This document shows positions 62,980 through 64,000 of a stretch of 64,000 bases of DNA, one piece after another. A model generated the notes under the pieces. That model did no database searches, was not told the origin of the DNA, and saw nothing but the letters and a program-made list of their open reading frames with translations. Position 1 is the stretch's first letter; the number at the start of each line of letters is the position of its first letter. Origin of the DNA: an uncultured Eubacteriales bacterium (GTDB lineage: Bacteria > Bacillota > Clostridia > Oscillospirales > Acutalibacteraceae); NCBI GenBank assembly GCA_934489735.1, contig CAKSSR010000002.1, forward strand, positions 62,001 through 126,000, in the 5' to 3' direction. Both the position numbers and the translations under genes were made by a program.

Positions 62980-64000
62980 TTACTTTTTCTCATCGTCATA
63001 TATCTTTGCTTTCTTTCTAGCTACACTTTCCTCAAGCTCTTTGTTTACAACTAGCACTGAGTAATAACTTGCATAGTTACTATTCTTACCTTTTTCTATC
63101 TCTTTGCTATATATTTCTGACCTTTTCCTAATGATATCTTCACTATACTTCCCTTTCATAGCAAGTTTAGTATAATATTCTGCATAAATGTGACTTCTGC
63201 CAGCTTCTACTTCTTTTGCATATATTCCCGCGCATTTTCTTGCAACTTCGTAATTGATTTCTTTTTCTATAAGTAACATCGCATAATAATCAGCAAATAC
63301 TTCGCTTTTGTTTTCAACTGTTATCATATATTCATACATATCAGCCATTTTTCTCGCTGTTTCTTCACTAATTTCTCTATTTGTAACTAATTCTGAGTAA
63401 TAATCAGCATAAAATTCGCTTCTATTTTCTTCTTCTACTATTCCTTCATATGCTCTGGCTTGTCGACAAGCTAAATCTGGGTCAATTTTCTTTTCCAATA
63501 CTAAATAGACGTAATAATCTGAATAAGTATCTGAGTTTCCCTCTCTCATCTTTGTCTCGTACATAAATGATTTCTTCCTTGCCATTACATCTGTATCCCC
63601 GTTGATAACTGAAAATGCATAATAACTTGCATAATTACTTTTTCTTCCTGATTTTACTTCAAATTCATAGATAGTTGCTTGTCTTCTTGCAATATTTTCA
63701 TTAATATCCGAGTCAGAAATTAAAATTGCATAATAGTCCGCATACACTTTGCTCTTCCCTGACTCTATTTCTCTCTCGTATACTTCTGATCTCTTTGCAG
63801 CTGTATTGTAATCGAAGTCTTGATTCAATGTCAACATAACATAGTAATCAGCATAAGTTTCAGTTTTGCCTTCGACCATAACCATTTTCTCATATAGCTC
63901 TGCTTTTTCTTTAGCCAGACCTTCACTAAGTCCCCTTAAATTAACAACCATAGCATAATAGTCTGCATAAATTCTACTCTTGTTTTCCAAACTTATAACC
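62980..64000 (-). CDS. Exported repeat protein 12, C-terminal part (5' end beyond window)
   Basis: The frame is open to the right edge. A TTG at 63990 is in frame, but no signal peptide or ribosome binding site precedes it and the codons before it (V-I-S) continue the frame, so the gene is partial. Nine type I repeats are visible. Several have one or two extra residues in the linker (M-V-M-V-E-G-K-T; M-I-T-V-E-N-K-S), giving 38-39-residue units. It ends A-K-I-Y-D-D-E-K-K. The array clearly continues beyond 64000. Confidence 0.83.
   Translation of the reverse strand, partial: VISLENKSRIYADYYAMVVNLRGLSEGLAKEKAELYEKMVMVEGKTETYADYYVMLTLNQDFDYNTAAKRSEVYEREIESGKSKVYADYYAILISDSDINENIARRQATIYEFEVKSGRKSNYASYYAFSVINGDTDVMARKKSFMYETKMREGNSDTYSDYYVYLVLEKKIDPDLACRQARAYEGIVEEENRSEFYADYYSELVTNREISEETARKMADMYEYMITVENKSEVFADYYAMLLIEKEINYEVARKCAGIYAKEVEAGRSHIYAEYYTKLAMKGKYSEDIIRKRSEIYSKEIEKGKNSNYASYYSVLVVNKELEESVARKKAKIYDDEKK

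Larger units (their letters stand above)
42066..64000 (-). repeat. 111-bp coding repeat array across proteins 3-12
   Basis: The 37-residue unit appears in DNA as a recurring minus-strand TATGCAGAYTATTATGC-like core about every 111 bases, with more variable DNA between cores. Roughly 150 units lie between 42066 and 64000, and about nine more in protein 1. Cores vary at third positions, so selection appears to act on the protein, while the conserved Y-A-D-Y-Y-A core keeps enough identity for recombination. Confidence 0.75.

Noticed and set aside
42066..64000. Regular 111-bp spacing of similar sequence, at first glance like a CRISPR or satellite array
   Set aside because: The repeats lie in long open frames, vary at third positions, and the unit translates to a consistent 37-residue protein repeat; there are no identical direct repeats with unique spacers and no cas genes.
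33338..64000. Classification of the 37-residue repeat as Sel1 or TPR
   Set aside because: Length and helical character are similar, but the Sel1 L-G-x-x-Y-x-x-G-x-G-V signature and the TPR W-L-G-Y-A-F-A-P positions are not matched; the Tyr-Tyr core and A-R-x-x-A-x-I-Y-E pattern are different.

Overview
The window comes from an AT-rich (about 30% G+C by eye) spore-forming member of the Clostridia. The evidence is a BofA/YaaL pair, YqeG, ribosomal protein S21, an Fmt-YugP gene pair, a YdjGHI operon, sigma-A promoters (TTGACA-17-TATAAT), strong purine-rich ribosome binding sites and unusually many TTG start codons. No phage, integrase, rRNA, tRNA or CRISPR array was seen. The genus cannot be named from the sequence alone.

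Layout. (1) 1-5990: core genes. These are the start of prs, a shortened GlmU-type uridylyltransferase, a small secreted Cys/His protein, a DUF421/DUF4363 pair, rpsU, and a tightly coupled yqeG-aroQ-M24 peptidase run. (2) 5992-14901: one leftward surface-polysaccharide operon. It holds the four dTDP-rhamnose genes (rfbA, rfbD, rfbB, rfbC), three GT2 glycosyltransferases, a Wzy-like polymerase and a Wzx-like flippase, driven by a near-consensus promoter at 14949-14977. (3) 15078-25714: housekeeping genes (flavodoxin-like reductase, YugP, Fmt, YgiQ, anchored MBL hydrolase, M23 endopeptidase, UvrC) plus an unrecognised 805-residue protein. (4) 25804-33262: small membrane/acidic proteins, a BspA-type leucine-rich repeat protein without a signal peptide, a NADAR protein with a coupled partner, yaaL-bofA, and a ydjG-ydjH-ydjI operon.

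(5) 33338-64000 (about 30 kb, running off the right edge) is the most striking part. It is a single-strand array of 12 large secreted paralogues and one remnant. Most have a very similar signal peptide ending in A-T-[ED] and then 9 to about 36 copies of a degenerate 37-residue (111-bp) repeat with the core Y-[AS]-x-Y-Y-[AS]-x-L-x-V ... A-R-x-x-A-x-[IV]-Y-E-x-E. I match it to no named family; it looks like an alpha-alpha solenoid. Two members also carry a second, G-D/N-centred helical repeat. Four of the proteins end in a short basic motif preceded by proline that resembles a eukaryotic nuclear localisation signal. A tandem pair of cytosolic paralogues interrupts the array. It is flanked by a duplicated 178-bp hairpin block and by coding-looking tails beyond the annotated stop codons.

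Together, the surface polysaccharide operon, the BspA-type protein and the large exported repeat family fit a host-associated lifestyle. That last step is inference.
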